Assembly: GCA_037349315.1 (NCBI GenBank)
Contig: JBAIAC010000010.1
Coordinates: forward strand, 29,614,001 to 29,678,000
Direction: 5' to 3'
Origin: Chelydra serpentina
Taxonomy: Eukaryota; Chordata; Testudines; Chelydridae
Length of the DNA: 64,000 bases
Below the pieces are notes generated by a model. That model was not told the DNA's origin. It worked only from the letters and a program-made list of their open reading frames with translations, and made no database searches. Positions 34,173-45,749 of the stretch are shown piece after piece (the stretch's first letter is position 1; every line of letters begins with the position of its first letter). The translations under genes and the position numbers were made by a program.

Positions 34173-34660
34173 CCTAAGTTTGAAGAACTTGCAGATACGG
34201 CACTTGTCACTTATGTGCCCTTTGGCTAATCACCTTAGGTAGCTGGTATGTGGATCTCTGACGGACACAGGCTGTTTGCAGCGATCGTAGGGCTTAAAGC
34301 CTGGACCCCCAGCTTGGTCCCGTTTGGGACTAACAGAGAGTTTGAGAACTACTACTAAGGGTAACTAACTATGTATAGCTATTTTACAGGATTTCAAAGT
34401 TCGCAAGAACAGAGAAGGAACCAATGCTAGCGAAGCAGCAGACGTTCCAGCACAGTTACTGGTGGCAAGAAGGAACTGAGGGTGGGGGGAGCTGGTGGCG
34501 CTCCTTATTCCGCGCCATGTGGGTGCCACTCCAGAAGGCTCCAGAGCTGGTCCCTTACAGATACTGCTGAAGGAAAAACTTCCGGCACCGGTACATGAGG
34601 CGAGCACACACATCTAATATGGAAAGGACATGAGCAAGCACTCGAAGAAGAACCAACACT

Positions 34661-35440
34661 TTCCTCCACTCAAATGTGTAATAAATTAATAAAACGTCAA
34701 GAAATCACCCAGTAATCTTCAAACACATTGAATACATTTACAGGAACAGAAATGCATGACCAATTTAGAACTATTAGCAATGAAATAAATTGTAACACAT
34801 ATAATTTCTTGGCAATTAAATGCTTTGGGTTATTTTTTTTCAGTAAAGACAGCTAGAATCCAGAAATCACTTCCCACCAGATTAGAACAACTTTAAGTGG
34901 TTACATGAGCTAAATTATTTTACTGTGTCTCACTGAATAGATGTGTTTAATAAACATGCGCTGAAAAGTGTCATTGTGTTCATTCTGTCACTTAACAAAA
35001 CCAAAACACATAGAAGATTAGGTTTCATACTGGGCTAGTTGCTTGTTATGACTTTAATGCTTTGCATAAGTTATACTGCAGGAAGGGCTGGTATTCAGGT
35101 CAGAAATAACAAAAATGATGCAGTCACTACTGTCCCTAGCCAAAAGACAGGAAATATATTTTAACATAGTACATGAGCTGTCCATGCACCACAGGACAAT
35201 GAATGAGTACTTACTGAAGTGGCAGTGGTCTGGCCTCTGAATTTCCCTTATGAGGTTAGCTACAACTTACAAACCTATAAGGAGTCATTAGATGATAGAG
35301 CTAAGAAGACCAAAAGTCACATAAGAACGCATGTATGGGAAATACAGGGATGCTTAATTGGTGGCTCATGGGAGAATTTAGGTTTTGGGAAGAGCATCCA
35401 ATGTGTCTCCTAGTCTCTTACTCCCTATTGTACCTGCAAA
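34661..35440. other. Intronic stretch with no recognised feature
   Basis: AT-rich, no recognised repeat or exon. The true 5' edge of the following CR1 may lie within the last 100-200 bp. Confidence 0.4.
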
Positions 35441-35579
35441 GTTTGATTTGGGAGCACAGATGCATGTATGTAGGACCCCAGCATGGTGTGTTTCCACTGA
35501 ACTGTTGTGGCTTTTGGCATGCCTGAAACACCATGATTCAGTGCACCCCAGATTCCAATAGGCATAAGATTCTGCAACA

Positions 35580-35717
35580 GGGTTTGGATTCTTTGACCAT
35601 GGGATGGTGTTCCAAGAAGAAGGAGTGCTAGGCAGAGATGGGCTCCACCTGACGAAGAGAGGGAAGAGCATCTTTGGAAGCAGGCTGGCCAACCTAGTGA
35701 GGAGGGCTTTAAACTAG
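35580..35717 (+). pseudogene. CR1 ORF1 C-terminal fragment (esterase-domain end)
   Basis: The frame reads [20 protein letters not shown] then [12 protein letters not shown] and ends [14 protein letters not shown]. The GRDGLHL block is the Asp-x-x-His end of the SGNH/esterase-like domain found in CR1 ORF1. Upstream the frame is lost within a few codons, so only the C-terminal 45 codons are clear. Confidence 0.75.
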
Positions 35718-35761
35718 GTTCACCGGGGGAAGGAGACCAAAGCCCCGAGGTAAGTGGGGAA

Positions 35762-38607
35762 GTGGGATACCGGGAGGAAGCACAAGTAGGTGAGTGCAAG
35801 AGGGGAGGGCTCCTGCCCCATACTGGGACAGCAGGACAATCGGTGAGTTATCTTAAATGCCTATACACAAATGCAAGAAGCCTGGGGAACAAGCAGGGAG
35901 AACTGGAAGTCCTGGCACAGTCAAGGAATTATGACGTAATTGGAATAACAGAGACTTGGTGGGATAACTCACACGATTGGAGTACTGTCATGGATGGATA
36001 TAAACTGTTCAGGAAGGATAGGCAGGGCAGAAAAGGTGGGGGAGTTGCGTTGTATGTAAGAGAGCAGTTTGACTGCTCAGAGCTCCAGTATGAAACTGCA
36101 GAAAAACCTGAGAGTCTCTGGATTAAATTGAGAAGTGTGAGCAACAAGGGTAATGTCGTGGTGGGAGTCTGCTACAGACCACCAGACCAGGCGGATGAGG
36201 TGGACGAGGCTTTCTTCCAGCAACTAACAGAAGTTACTAGATCACAGGCCCTGGTTCTCATGGGTGACTTTAATCACCCCGACATCTGCTGGGAGAGCAA
36301 TACAGCGGTCCACAGACAATCCAGGAAGTTTTTGGAAAGTGTAGGGGACAATTTCCTGGTGCAAGTGCTGGAGGAACCAACTAGGGGAAAAGCTCTTCTT
36401 GACCTGCTGCTCACAAACAGGGAAGAAATAGTAGAGGAAGCAATAGTGGATGGGAACCTGGGAGGCAGTGACCATGAGATGGTCGAGTTCAGGATCCTGA
36501 CACAAGGAAGAAAGGAGAACAGTAGAATACAGAGCCTGGACTTCAGAAAAGCAGACTTTGACTCCCTCAGGGAACTCATGGGCAAGGTCCCCTGGGAGAA
36601 CAACATGAGGGGGAAAGGAGTCGAGGAAAGCTGGCTGTATTTTAAAGAAACCTTATTGAGGTTGCAGGAACAAACCATCCCGATGTGTAGAAAGAAAAGT
36701 AAATATGGCAGGCGACCAGCTTGGCTTAACAGTGAAATCCTTGCTCGTCTTAAACACAAAAAAGCAGCTTACAAGAAGTGGAAGATTGGACAAATGACCA
36801 GGGAGGAGTATAAAAATATTGTTCAGGCATGCAGGAGTGAAATTAGGAAGGCCAAATCACACTTGGAGTTGCAGCTAGCTGGAGATGTTAGGAGTAACAA
36901 GAAGGGTTTCTTCAGGTATGTTAGCAACAAGAAGAAAGTCAAGGAACGTGTGGGCCCCTTGCTGAATGAGGGAGGGAACCTAGTGACAGAGGATGTGGAG
37001 AAAGCTAGTGTACTCAATGCTTTTTTTGCCTCTGTCTTCACAGACAAGGGCAGCTCCCAGATGGCTGCACTCCGCAGCACGGTATGGGGAGGAGGTGACC
37101 AGCCCTCTGTGGAGAAAGAAGTAGTTCGGGACTATTTAGAAAAGCTGGACGAACACAAGTCCATGGGGCCGGATGCACTGCATCCGAGGGTGCTAAAGGA
37201 GTTGGCCGATGTGATTGCAGAGCCATTGGCCATTATCTTTGACAAATCATGGCAATCGGGGGAGGTCCCGGATGACTGGAAAAAAGCTAATGTAGTGCCC
37301 ATCTTTAAAAAAGGGAAGAAGGAAGATCCGGGGAACTACAGGCCAGTCAGTCTCACCTCAGTCCCTGGAAAAATCATGGAACAGGTCCTCAAGGAATCAA
37401 TTCTGAACCACTTAAAGGAGGGGAAAGTGATCAGGAACAGTCAGCATGGATTCACCAAGGGCAAGTCATGCCTGACTAATCTAATTGCCTTCTATGATGA
37501 GATAACTGGCTCTGTGGATGAGGGGAAAGCAGTGGATGTGCTATTTCTTGACTTTAGCAAAGCTTTTGATACAGTCTCGCACAGCGTTCTTGCCAGCAAG
37601 TTAAAGAAGTATGGGCTGGATGAATGGACGGTAAGGTGGATAGAAAACTGGCTGGATGGTCGCGCTCAACGGGTAGTGATCAATGGCTCCATGTCTAGTT
37701 GGCAGCCGGTATCAAGTGGAGTGCCCCAAGGGTCGGTGCTGGGGCCGGTTTTGTTCAATATCTTCATCAACGACCTGGAGGATGGTGTGGACTGCACCCT
37801 TAGCAAGTTTGCAGATGACACTAAACTGGGAGGAGTGGTTGATACGCTGGAGGGTAGGGATAGGATACAGAGGGACCTAGACAAATTAGAGGATTGGGCC
37901 AAAAGAAATCTGATGAGGTTCAACAAGGGCAAGTGCAGAGTCCTGCACTTAGGACGGAAGAATCCCATGCACTGCTACAGACTAGGGACCGAATGGCTGG
38001 GCAGCAATTCTGCAGAAAAGGACCTAGGGGTTACAGTGGACGAAAAGCTGAATATGAGTCAACAGTGTGCCCTTGTTGCCAAGAAGGCTAACGGCATTTT
38101 GGGCTGTATAAGTAGGGGCATTTCCAGCAGATCGAGGGACGTGATTATTCCCCTCTATTCGGCACTGGTGAGGCCTCATTTGGAGTACTGTGTCCAGTTT
38201 TGGGCCCCACAAGAAGGATGTGGATAAATTGGAAAGAGTCCAATGGAGGGCAACAAAAATGATTAGGGGGCTGGAGCACATGACGTATGAGGAGAGGCTG
38301 AGGGAACTGAGATTGTTTAGCCTGCAGAAGAGAAGAGTGAGGGGGGGATTTGATAGCTGCTTTCAACTACCTAAAAGGGGGTTCCAAAGAGGATGGATCT
38401 AGACTGTTCTCAGTGGTAGAAGATGACAGAACAAGGAGTAATGGTCTCAAGTTGCAGAGGGGGAGGTTTAGGTTGGATATTAGGAAAAACTTTTTCACTA
38501 GTAGGGTGGTGAAGCACTGGAATGGGTTACCTAGGGAGGTGGTGGAATCTCCTTCCTTAGAGGTTTTTAAGGTCAGGCTTGACAAAGCCCTGGCTGGGAT
38601 GATCTAG
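35762..38607 (+). pseudogene. CR1 ORF2 (APE endonuclease + reverse transcriptase), two frameshifts
   Basis: The main frame runs 821 codons from 35762 (first codon GTG, so the natural start is undefined) to TAA at 38225. Endonuclease motifs: TNARS (about 36-40), ITETWW (62-67), YRPP (138-141), GDFNHP (168-173), SDH (236-238). RT motifs: NYRPVSLTS (about 525-533), LDFSKAFD (596-603), [10 protein letters not shown] (653-662), FADD (683-686). The end is displaced by a small deletion near 38208 (WAP...[15 protein letters not shown] continues in another frame). A G7 run at 38341-38347, probably one G too many, shifts it again into [13 protein letters not shown] ... VKHWNGLP, stopping at 38605-38607. 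ORF2 nicks target DNA and reverse-transcribes the element RNA; this copy cannot make a full-length protein. Confidence 0.93.
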
Positions 38608-38693
38608 TTGGGGTTGGTCCTGCTTTGAGCAGGGGGTTGGACTAGATGACCTCCTGAGGTCCCTTCCAACCCTGAGATTCTATGATTCTATGA

Positions 38694-39910
38694 ACAGGTC
38701 ACTGGGGATGATCATATTGCTCTGCCACAAAGTTGGGATATATAATTTAAACAGATGGCGGGTCAGTTTAAAAGAATGAAGTGTGCTGCACTGAATTTAG
38801 ATGGAGTTGTGAAGGAGGAGACTCCAATCCAGCTGTTAATTTTTTTTTAAACAGACAGCTATGACAAGTGGCCCCACTGTGAAGTCTCCTGCACTCCCAA
38901 CCCAACTTCCCTCATGACAAGTGCCTTCTTACTTTGGTCATGGCCCTCAAGATTCTTATCAAACAAGATTTTGGCTCTGTATTGTTCAGCATTGGCCATC
39001 CTTGGTCTAGAGATATATGGGCAGAGGAGAAAGGGGAGATGCCTTATTTCTTCATCAACAAAAATACAAATGGTTGAACTATAACATTTACAATATATCA
39101 GATGGCAGCATCAAAGTTCTGGGTAACAAACCCCAGGTACATTGTCCATGGAGGTTGACCCCCAGTCAAGAGTCATTAAAAAGTAAGTAGATTGGGTTCA
39201 GTTCTCAGCCAAAGCTATAGCTATTTAATAAGAAACCTTAGGACTTCAAAAGTATCCCTGTCTGCCTCTAGCTATCGCCCCAGGCAAATCATGGCTTAAG
39301 CTGAAAATGTAATGGATTGGTCATGGTGAAAAATGTCAAATTTCATTGTCTGTCACAGAACAATAGAACAATCATTCTAGCTGTGGAAATTATTTATTTA
39401 TCCTAAACAAATACTTAGCAGAGCCTGTGCATATTTTGTGAAGAATGATGTTCATTGTAATTTGTTTTTATTTACGAACTATGTGATGTTAATTCTTTGC
39501 ACAAGTACTGTTAAAACGTCTACCAAACCTTCTACCAATATCAAGCGTGCCTGCAATGCTCTTGGATCTTGATTAGGCATGACCCTGGAACCAAAACACC
39601 AGCACATTCAGACACAGAATATACAAAAATGATTTAATAATATACAAATAGGGAGATTTCCTCTACACAATTAGTTTTGCTGCCGATGTTTGGCCAGTTG
39701 GCCACAATGAACGTCTCCCAGCATCAGTACAATTGATGTTCTTTGTGAAGGATGAAAGTTGATCTTACTGCGTACAGTTTGCCTTCTCAGCACAGTTTCA
39801 AGTGTTAGGACAGCTGTGCCATACCCCCGATTCCACTCAATAACACTGCTCAAATTCATAAACAGGTGAAGTGGCAATCAGGGGAAAACAAAACAATATT
39901 CACGGTATAC
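38694..39910. other. Intronic stretch with no recognised feature
   Basis: No exon, RNA gene or confident repeat. Confidence 0.45.
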
Positions 39911-40427
39911 ATTAGAGCCCTGCACAGGACTATTTTTAAAATCTTGCTCCCATCCCACCCCGCAATGCCTACTCCTGCTCCCACCTGTTCCCGCATTGTT
40001 TCTTGCATTTTTATCTTGCTCCCACCTGCAAAAACTGCAAATCCCACAAGAGGGAGATTGCTACCGCGACATGCTACTAAAATGCTACATGCTACTAAAA
40101 ACAAAAAACAAAAACAGCCAGTTAATATATTACATATATATATATGGAATTCAGACAATTTTTATCATTAAAAGAATAAAACAAATCTTGCTTAAACCAC
40201 GTAAAAATACTTCAATTCCTGTTATAATAGACATCAAATCTTTTTCTATCCCTCTCTTAAATTTAAGTACAAAAACCTTTATTAAAAAATATTTAGTGTT
40301 TTCCAGCAAATTATCGCAGTTTGGGTTTTTTACCCACCCAATCCCACCTGCAACAAAGTACGTTACCCACTCTTGCTGTTATGGCAGCAGGTCCTGTGGG
40401 ATCCCAGTCCCTCTACAGAGCTCTACA
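39911..40427. mobile_element. MITE-like element with AGAGCCCTG / CAGAGCTCT ends
   Basis: Left AGAGCCCTGCACAGGAC and right GTCCCTCTACAGAGCTCT are imperfect inverted matches. The interior includes CTGCTCCCACCTG repeats and a duplicated ACATGCTACTAAAA. No target duplication was found. The 180-codon plus frame here (39996-40538) has no protein similarity I recognise. Confidence 0.5.
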
Positions 40428-41570
40428 TCTTTGGATATAACAACGAATAGTATCGTAAAGATGTCATTCACAAACAGCTCTACCTTACCTTATCTTACAG
40501 AGCTGCTTGACTTGTCAAATAATAGAAAATATTGTTAGCCAGTACACAATTAACCAATCCCTTGCCAATACAACATACACAGATCTTCACCATTTTTTGC
40601 AGATTTTCTCTCTCATTTTATTCCTTATGCAGTCTGCTTCTTTCAAATCCTCCAACACTAACAATTGTCCATCATAGTTGTTCTAAGCAGAGAAAACACA
40701 TTAAAGTGATCAAGTCTGTCATCTTTGACTTTCTTGTTCCCAAGTGGCCTATGGATTGAAAGTATGTTCACTGGGTGAAATTCATTCCTACGCAGAGAGC
40801 TTGCCTAAGGCCTATCAGTCGTTCAAGTCTCTGGTACCTACTCAAAATATAGTAAGTGTCCTGGCAAACAGTCTCCATGTGACATTGCAACTCCCTATTT
40901 CCAGTATGGATTGGGACTCCTAAAAAGCTGACTGGATGATTATGAATGGGGAAGGTTGAATTGTTTCAGATAACACAAAGAACCATTGCTGCAATCTGTG
41001 TGATTCTGGTCAGAGGTGGGGCAGAGGAGGCGAGGAAACACCTGGTCATTTTCATGCCCTGCAATCAACCTGATATTCAGTTACACCCCTGCATGTCTAG
41101 TCCCTACTAAAAATCCTGCCGCAGCATTGGTAAATCCTGCCCATGTTACTTATCGCCTTCCAGAGCCTGAGTATAATTCTAGACTTAGGATAGTGGTATG
41201 GGAAGAGCATGTACCATTTGGACTCACCTGTCTTACCCTGCAGTAGATGTGACAACAAATACTTGCCTGGAGGATTGTGGGACTCACTTGAGGGTAGGGC
41301 TATGAAAAACCCGTGAATGGATTTTTGTTTGTTTGGGGTTGTTGTTGTTTCTTTTCCCAGGAAGAAACAAACTCAGTGTGTGTTTGGTTTGGGGAGATTT
41401 GTTTTTAATTTGATCACATTTTCTTCACCCTCCTACTCCAGGTTCTCGGATTTTTTAAAATGTGTCTCTCTAATGGCCTGACATGACTTAAATGAAAATC
41501 CCCTTTTCTCCCCATGCCATATTGCCGCAGTTGCAGTCAGCAAGTGCACATCATCTGGAGCCCCATTTGT
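40428..41570. other. Intronic stretch with no recognised feature
   Basis: Nothing supported apart from low-complexity T/G-rich sequence near 41325-41410. Confidence 0.4.
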
Positions 41571-41575
41571 ATAAG

Positions 41576-41743
41576 TGTAACAGGGTGCTGGCCAGGAGGT
41601 CCTGAGACAGGCCCCTGTTAGCCCAGCTCCAATTAAGAAGTATTCATTGGGGCTGGCTGAGTATACCACACCTAATTGCTAGAACAGAAGCACCTGCGGG
41701 CCTTATTAGCCAGGAGGTATATAAAGCTGGCAGGCAGGCGGGG

Positions 41744-41780
<37 letters not shown>

Positions 41781-41959
41781 CTAAAGGCTGTGCATCCCTG
41801 CTGGCTGGAGAAGCTAGCTGTCCCCCGGGTTGCTGGTTTGGAGCAGACTGTAAATAGAAGGTGGTGGGAGCTGACACCGAAAATAAAAAGCACTGGTGAT
41901 TGCACTCAGAAGGGGTCTCTGGCTGATTTGTTGCGAGGGCAAGCGAACACCTCATTGCA
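41576..41959 (+). mobile_element. Solo LTR with intact 5-bp target duplication
   Basis: The 384-bp unit starts TGTAACAGGGTGCTGGCC and ends CACCTCATTGCA (TG...CA). It is flanked by perfect ATAAG duplications (41571-41575 and 41960-41964). It contains a TATA box (GTATATAAAGC, about 41717-41727) and, about 160 bp later, a polyadenylation signal AATAAA at 41882-41887, giving the U3-R-U5 order on the plus strand. A (GA)n tract lies between them. No internal coding region remains, so it arose by LTR-LTR recombination. The 5-bp duplication fits a Ty3/gypsy or retrovirus-like element. Confidence 0.93.
41746..41779. repeat. (GA)n microsatellite inside the solo LTR
   Basis: An uninterrupted GAGAGA run just downstream of the LTR TATA box. 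Confidence 0.95.
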
Positions 41960-42164
41960 ATAAGAGACTGCAGGCAGCTAGCAGGTTATTCTCCTCGAGG
42001 GCCCCTCAGCTTTGGAACTCAGTCCCCAGCCTGGTCCCAAATAATTCTGTTTTATTAGCTCTCAGGGGAGATCCTAAAGATCAGAGATAGGTTTTTAGAT
42101 GCTGGATTATGACTGATGATAATGGTTATTCTAAAACATTAGAAGGGAAGAGATGAGGGCCAAC

Positions 42165-42385
42165 GGAGACAGTGTGGCCTACTGAACACAGGAGCGGGAC
42201 TCAGGTGACCTGCGTTCTATTCCTGGCTCTGCCATTTGCCTACTGGATGACCTTGGGCAACTCACTTTGCCTCTCTGGGACTCCATTTCCCCATCTATAA
42301 AATGGAGATAATGATAGTTCATTTGTAAAATATTTTGAGATCTACTGATGAAAAGTGCCATATAAGAGTCAGGTATTATTACTTG
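42165..42385 (+). repeat. MIR/CORE-SINE with L2/CR1-like tail
   Basis: GGACTCAGGTGACCTGCGTT, GATGACCTTGGGCAACTCAC, CTCCATTTCCCCATCTATAA, then TTTTGAGATCTACTGATGAA and GTGCCATATAAGAGTCAGG, ending at TATTATTACTT. This is the best preserved MIR-type copy in the window. Confidence 0.85.
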
Positions 42386-43698
42386 GTCTCTATTAACGTT
42401 TATTCAGCAATGCGAAAGTTACAGAACTGTGTCTAGAAAGGAAGGAGAATGGTGACAGGAGAGAGAAGCGGGCTATGGAGTAAAATAATCTATCAGTTGA
42501 TACTGAAAACAGGGGTATGTGCGCAGAGTTGCGAACTCCTAGGGGTTTGGGTTTGATAGAAAACTCTGGAAGGTCATTTGATAAAGCAGTTCTATAGAAA
42601 ACTGGACAGCTCATCTTATTTTTCAGCCTTGCCAGTACTGAATTTACTAGGTGGTCTTTTCTCTTTCTAACTGTAGTAAAACTGGAAGCTGCTGATTAAT
42701 GCGGCGAACAGCTGATTAGTGGTTAGGGATTACCATATATCAGGGTATGAATTTATCAGACTCAACATACAGTTGAAGGCAGTGGTAGGAAACACAAGCC
42801 TGAAAGGGCTGAAGGAATGAAAACAATTTTTTCTAAAGTGAAATGTAAATACGGTACGGAATACTGAAGTAGCAAAATGGAAAGGATAAAAGCTCATCTT
42901 AAGAGCTGCCTCACAAAGTGAAAGAAGGTGGGAACACAAGGGTTGAGATTTGCAAGGCATTAAGCCTACATTTGTCACAAATACATTGACCATTCCTGTG
43001 GAGCGGTTATTCCTCCACGGCACAGCAGAGAGAGAAGCCCTACTTTCCACTACAGCTTAACACTGCAACCTCATCTGTAGTGAGTTATTGTTGCAGCAGA
43101 GGAGTTCATTTGGGGCCAATCAACATTAACTGCTGTGGCATTTTGTGCAGTGTTTTGCTCAGGGAGAGCATGGCATGTATGGAAGTTACTGCAGTCTCTC
43201 GCAGCAATATTTTTGCTTCCCTTTTTGCACAGTCCCCCAGTCCACTGGTTCACATTTTAGTCTCCACTGGCAGCAAAAAGCTTTGGACACTGACCTACAT
43301 TCTCAAAAGTGGCTATTTAATTCTGGCTTCCCAATTTGATACACAAAGGTACTAATCTTTCAGCGGGTCTGAGCACCTGCAGCTCCCACTGATGTCAGCT
43401 GGAGTTGTGGCTGCTCAAAATCTCAGAAAAAAATCAATGCCTTGCTGTGAAGTTGGGTACCCAAAATTGCAGTACATGTTTAAAAATTTAGGCCCATATA
43501 AATCAAGATTAACAAACATATGAACATAAGGGTTTCAGACCTCAAACAAACCTATTCAGACCAAGAGCTACATATACGCAAAAGCTCCAGATAATCAGAA
43601 TTGATCACTTTTTCGCTGACACTGCTAAGGAAGCTAAAATTCTGTAAAAATTGAGAATAGTAGTCTCCCTACATTTTAGATGTACAGTCCTCCAGAAT
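42386..43698. other. Intronic stretch, one palindromic repeat relic
   Basis: About 43365-43430 (GAGCACCTGCAGCTCCCACTG ... CAGCTGGAGTTGTGGCTGCTC) resembles an amniote fold-back miniature repeat. No exon was recognised. Confidence 0.4.
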
Positions 43699-44313
43699 TA
43701 GGGACCTACCAAATTCATGTCCATGAAAAACACATCACGGACGGTGAACTCTGGTCTCCCTCTGTGAAATCTGGTCTTTTGTATACTTTTACCGTTTACT
43801 ATACAGATTTCATAGGAGAGACCAGTGTTTCCCAAATTGGGGGTCCTGACCCACGGTATTGCCACCCTTACTTTTGCGCTGCCTTCAGAGCTGGGCCGGA
43901 TGGAGAGCAGTGGCTGTTGGCTGGGTGCCCAGATCTGAAGGCAGCGTCCCTCCAGCAGCAGCACAGAAGTCAGGGTGGCAACACCATACCATGCCACCCT
44001 TACTTCTGCGCTGCTGCTGGCGGCAGCTCTGCCTTCAGAGCTAGGCTCCCAGCCAGCAGCCGCTGCTCTTCAGCTGCCCAGCTCTGAAGGCAGCGTCACC
44101 GCCAGCAGCAGCGCAGAAGTAAGGGTAGCAGTACCGCAACCCCCCATACAATAACCTTGTGACCACGCCACAACTTCTTCGTGGGTCAGGACCCCTACAA
44201 TTACAACACCATGAAATTTCAGATTTAAATAGCTGAAATCATGAAATTTACGATTTTTAAAATCCTACAACCATGAAATTGACCAAAATGGTCCTGAATT
44301 TGGTAGGGCCCTA
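43699..44313. mobile_element. Composite fold-back DNA element
   Basis: Outer inverted ends: TAGGGACCTACCAAATTCA (left) and TAGGGCCCTACCAAATTCA (right, reversed). Within lies a second inverted layer, GGGGGTCCTGACCCAC (43838-43854) against GTGGGTCAGGACCCCTA (44181-44197). The centre holds two successive fold-back units built from CCACCCTTACTTCTGCGCTG and GCTCTGAAGGCAGCG. No target duplication was obvious. Long open frames here follow from the palindrome. Confidence 0.75.
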
Positions 44314-44372
44314 TTCATAATTACATAAGGGTACAGTGCAAGAGACAAAAAAGGATAGAGTTCCAATTCTCA

Positions 44373-44653
44373 GGCTTGGTCTACACATAAAGTTGATCCT
44401 AGCATAGGTGTGTCTGTTCGGGGTGTGATGAAAACACACTCCTGACTGACATAGCTATGCCAACAAAAAACCCAGTGTAGACACAGCTATACTGACAGAG
44501 GGTTGTTTCAGTCAGTATTGCTCATGTCATTTGGGGTGTTTCTAAACTGGCAGAAAAAAACTCCTTCCATCAGTATACACTTAGGCTACACTAAAGGGCT
44601 CTGTCAACATAGCTATGCCAACACAGGCACAGTCCAGCATGTACCCATAGCCT
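44373..44653. mobile_element. MITE of the GGTATGTCTACACT/GTAGACCAGGCC family, copy 2
   Basis: It starts GGCTTGGTCTACACATAAAG and contains ACATAGCTATGCCAAC, CAGTGTAGACACAGCTA and CTTCCATCAGTATACACTTA. It is older than the copy at 26646-26905 and in opposite orientation. The right end is degraded (ATGTACCCATAGCC). Confidence 0.65.
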
Positions 44654-45597
44654 CAGTATTATGAGGGCACAATCCTAAGTTTCCCATTCTTTGGTCCTGT
44701 GGGGGGAAAAAATAAAGATAAAATCCTACTGATCCTATGTTGTTTAAAACTTGGTTCAAGTCAGCAGAGAGGCGGCTATTGCTCATATTCCCAATAAAAC
44801 TATTAGCCTTCCTAGTTGTACACTTATGCTGCACCTCTTTTGTGACTCCAGATGTATGAATGAAAAAAATGGAAAAAAGTTATTTACTGTACGTGAAGTA
44901 AAATTGGGTTTATTTATGGCTGAAAAGAAAGAGTTGAATGAAAAGAATGTTTCAGAAGCGCAGTTTTTCTTAAAAGGCAAGGCAGATAGCATCTTTCTTT
45001 CAGGTTAAGAACCAGATGTGTGCACCAAGGTTCAAAACTGAAGGGAAGCAGTGACTTTCATTTCTGAAGACTTGGGTTGAAATCTCAACTTAGTTGGCAA
45101 AGGAAAATGAATTTTGTGGTCACATTCTAGTTCCCATTTGTCCATACCCCAAAATTACCAGAAAATCCATCACAGTTAGCAGGCTGTGTGTGCAAGAGCT
45201 ACAGAGTGGAATTGCAAGCTTGTTGAGGCTTGGGGCTCGGATACATTGGGAGAGTTAATGGGAGGTGCATGCTTGCAATCCCTCTGGCTCAAAATTAGCA
45301 CTGAGTCCTTTACTTTCATGAGCATTAAATGTCCTCACAAATTCTAAAGTCAAAACAAAAGACAAACCCAAACACACACACACCTTTAAAGGAGAATCAA
45401 ACATTCTGAACAAAATATGCACTGAACATTTCCAGAATGGATGTCTGTTCTGGTACTGCAGTCCGTTGAGTACACTGCAATATAAAATATTATGGGAAAA
45501 ATTTGCGAACACACTTAGATTCCTAGGTCTCATTTTCAAAAATGACATAGGTCACTGTCATGTGTAGGGGTAACTGGGTGTTATTTAGAAGGCCAGT
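44654..45597. other. Intronic stretch with no recognised feature
   Basis: An (AC)n run near 45371-45382 only. Confidence 0.4.
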
Positions 45598-45645
45598 TTA
45601 TGATATAATAGTCCCTTCTGGCCTTAAAAAGCATGAACATCTAAT
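45598..45645 (+). repeat. Old CR1/L3 3' tail relic
   Basis: TATGATATAATAGTCCCTTCTGGCC then TTAAAAAGCATGAACATCTAA matches the generic old CR1 3' end. Confidence 0.5.
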
Positions 45646-45749
45646 ATATGTCTTTACCTTTTTATATGCATTTTGGAGATACTAAAAAAAATAATGAGCT
45701 GTATGAGATGTAGGGTAAAAATTTCAAAAGCATTCAAGTGAGGAGAGCC

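Larger units (their letters stand above)
32975..34660 (-). mobile_element. DIRS-like retroelement remnant with inverted end sequences
   Basis: The end segments are inverted relative to each other. 32988-33145 (GCTCATGTCCATTCCATATC ... GGAAGTTTTTCCCTCAGCAG ... CCCTCAGTTCCTTCTTGCC) matches the reverse complement of about 34460-34640. Between them, on the minus strand, lie an ORF1-like segment (33942-34172) and a YLDDW-type reverse transcriptase. A second, partial end-like unit (GAGTGCTTGCTCATGTCC) occurs at 33235-33260. Inverted termini plus this RT type fit DIRS/tyrosine-recombinase retroelements. No recombinase domain was found; the internal region is far shorter than an intact element. Confidence 0.75.
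35560..38693 (+). mobile_element. Young CR1 LINE, 5'-truncated
   Basis: It contains the end of ORF1 (to 35717), a nearly complete ORF2 (35762-38607 with two frameshifts), and a 3' end with GGACTAGATGACCTCCTGAG, CCCTTCCAACCCTGAG and the terminal octamer repeat ATTCTATGATTCTATGA ending at 38693. There is no poly-A, as usual for CR1. Sharp 3' end, intact catalytic motifs and a long open frame indicate a comparatively recent insertion. The left boundary is inferred from where ORF1 similarity is lost, so it may lie further left. It is antisense to PHACTR2. Confidence 0.93.

Noticed and set aside
36274..36759. 161-codon minus frame
   Set aside because: Antisense shadow of the CR1 ORF2 endonuclease and linker.
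39996..40538. 180-codon plus frame
   Set aside because: Low-complexity translation within and beyond a MITE-like element, with no domain and no splice context.
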